Under the pieces are notes generated by a model. It saw only the letters and a list, made by a program, of their open reading frames with translations. It ran no database searches and was not told the DNA's origin. A stretch of DNA of 7,659 nt, taken from Turicibacter sp. UBA7094. Lineage in GTDB: Bacteria > Bacillota_I > Bacilli_A > MOL361 > Turicibacteraceae. The DNA lies in assembly GCA_002493395.1 (NCBI GenBank), contig DKYS01000032.1, positions 1 to 7,659 on the forward strand, given 5' to 3'. Positions within the stretch are counted from its first letter, which is position 1; every line of letters begins with the position of its first letter. Shown here piece after piece: positions 6,965-7,659 of this stretch. The translations under genes and the position numbers were made by a program.

Positions 6965-7659
6965 TTATGCTAAATACTGATCAAACAATGACCTTGAAAC
7001 GCAATACTTACTCAAAGATTGATTAATCGTATCGCGCCCCCGTAAAACTTCCGCAATCCAACAAAATAAATCACCATTAAACTTAACCTCTAAAATGGCA
7101 TGATAAGTTGTAAACGCCGGTACCATCGGAATATTTTCAGAAAATATATCAAAATTTGTTTCACTACTTCTTATGTTACTATCTAACGTAAGTCGAATAT
7201 TATTCTCCTCATGGTAGAAGGCGCGACGATCATAATCAATGAGAACAACAGGTCGGTATTGTCCAAGTGTCATAATATTGTAAATCGTTTGTGCTGTTTT
7301 TTCCTTATACTTTAAAAGAACGTCATATTGACACTTAATGAGCGATTTAGCGTCATCCGACGAAATCCAAACCGTTTCTTTCACCTGATTAACATTAATT
7401 TTCCGCTTTAATTCTAACTTCACTCGATTTGTATTTACATCATATAAGCGAAGACGTATTTTCTTTCTCACCTCTTCACCGTTCATTTTGCTGTAATAAT
7501 CGTCATCCGTAAAGGTATCGAAATATAAACTGCGAATCGTATATCCCCCGTTTTTTGAATGTGGGTCACTTTTTAAAATTTTGTTAAATAAATTTAAATA
7601 ACGATAATAATCCGAATCACTAATAGAATATTTAATCTCTCTCCTATTAACAACAATCA
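6965..7659 (-). CDS. VTC-domain polyphosphate polymerase-like protein (5' end cut by window edge)
   Basis: The frame stays open from the TAA at 6965-6967 to the window edge, giving 230 visible residues; the true start lies beyond base 7659. The ATG at 7484-7486 is internal, because the 57 codons before it carry conserved VTC N-terminal motifs: RREIKY (visible residues 5-10) and IRSLYFDT (41-48). These are followed by RKKIRLRLYD (64-73), KLELKRK (80-86) and, near the C-terminus, ILEVKF. These alternating basic and acidic strands line the tunnel of the VTC fold, which in yeast Vtc4 makes polyphosphate from ATP at the cytosolic face. No SPX domain or membrane segment is seen in the visible part, so it is probably cytosolic or docked on a membrane partner. 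It is the most upstream gene visible in the operon, 18 bp before the DUF4956 gene. The family is confident; polymerase activity and product are inferred. Confidence 0.5.
   Translation of the reverse strand, partial: IVVNRREIKYSISDSDYYRYLNLFNKILKSDPHSKNGGYTIRSLYFDTFTDDDYYSKMNGEEVRKKIRLRLYDVNTNRVKLELKRKINVNQVKETVWISSDDAKSLIKCQYDVLLKYKEKTAQTIYNIMTLGQYRPVVLIDYDRRAFYHEENNIRLTLDSNIRSSETNFDIFSENIPMVPAFTTYHAILEVKFNGDLFCWIAEVLRGRDTINQSLSKYCVSRSLFDQYLA

Overview
The window is AT-rich (roughly one third G+C by eye). Most genes are preceded by AGGAGG-type ribosome binding sites at 7-9 nt spacing, and the products are typical of a low-GC Gram-positive (Bacillota). A Turicibacter- or Bacillus-like genome would fit, but the genus cannot be fixed from this sequence alone.

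All six genes lie on the minus strand, so the window reads right to left. They form one compact transcription unit with 10-18 bp between neighbours. The order of transcription is: a VTC-type polyphosphate polymerase domain protein (6965-7659, 5' end cut by the window edge); a DUF4956 multi-pass membrane protein (6278-6946); an extracytoplasmic CotH-type kinase-like protein (4771-6267, start corrected from the longest frame); a membrane-anchored protein with a glycoside-hydrolase-like barrel and a CBM9/DOMON-like C-terminus (2676-4754); a membrane-anchored HEAT-repeat protein (1569-2660); and a processive family 2 glycosyltransferase with a GTG start (147-1556). A clear intrinsic terminator at 71-112 ends the unit. 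No promoter is visible; it should lie beyond base 7659. Bases 1-61 hold a 22-bp imperfect tandem duplication outside the operon.

The likely theme is assembly and modification of a cell-surface glycan. The glycosyltransferase would polymerise and extrude a polysaccharide, with the HEAT protein as a probable membrane partner. The glycosidase-like protein would act on it or bind it outside the cell. The VTC, DUF4956 and CotH genes form a phosphate-handling module. My main speculative proposal is that polyphosphate made inside is passed through the membrane by DUF4956 and serves the outward-facing CotH kinase as phosphate source or co-polymer. The families are seen or recognised in the sequence; the joint mechanism is inference.
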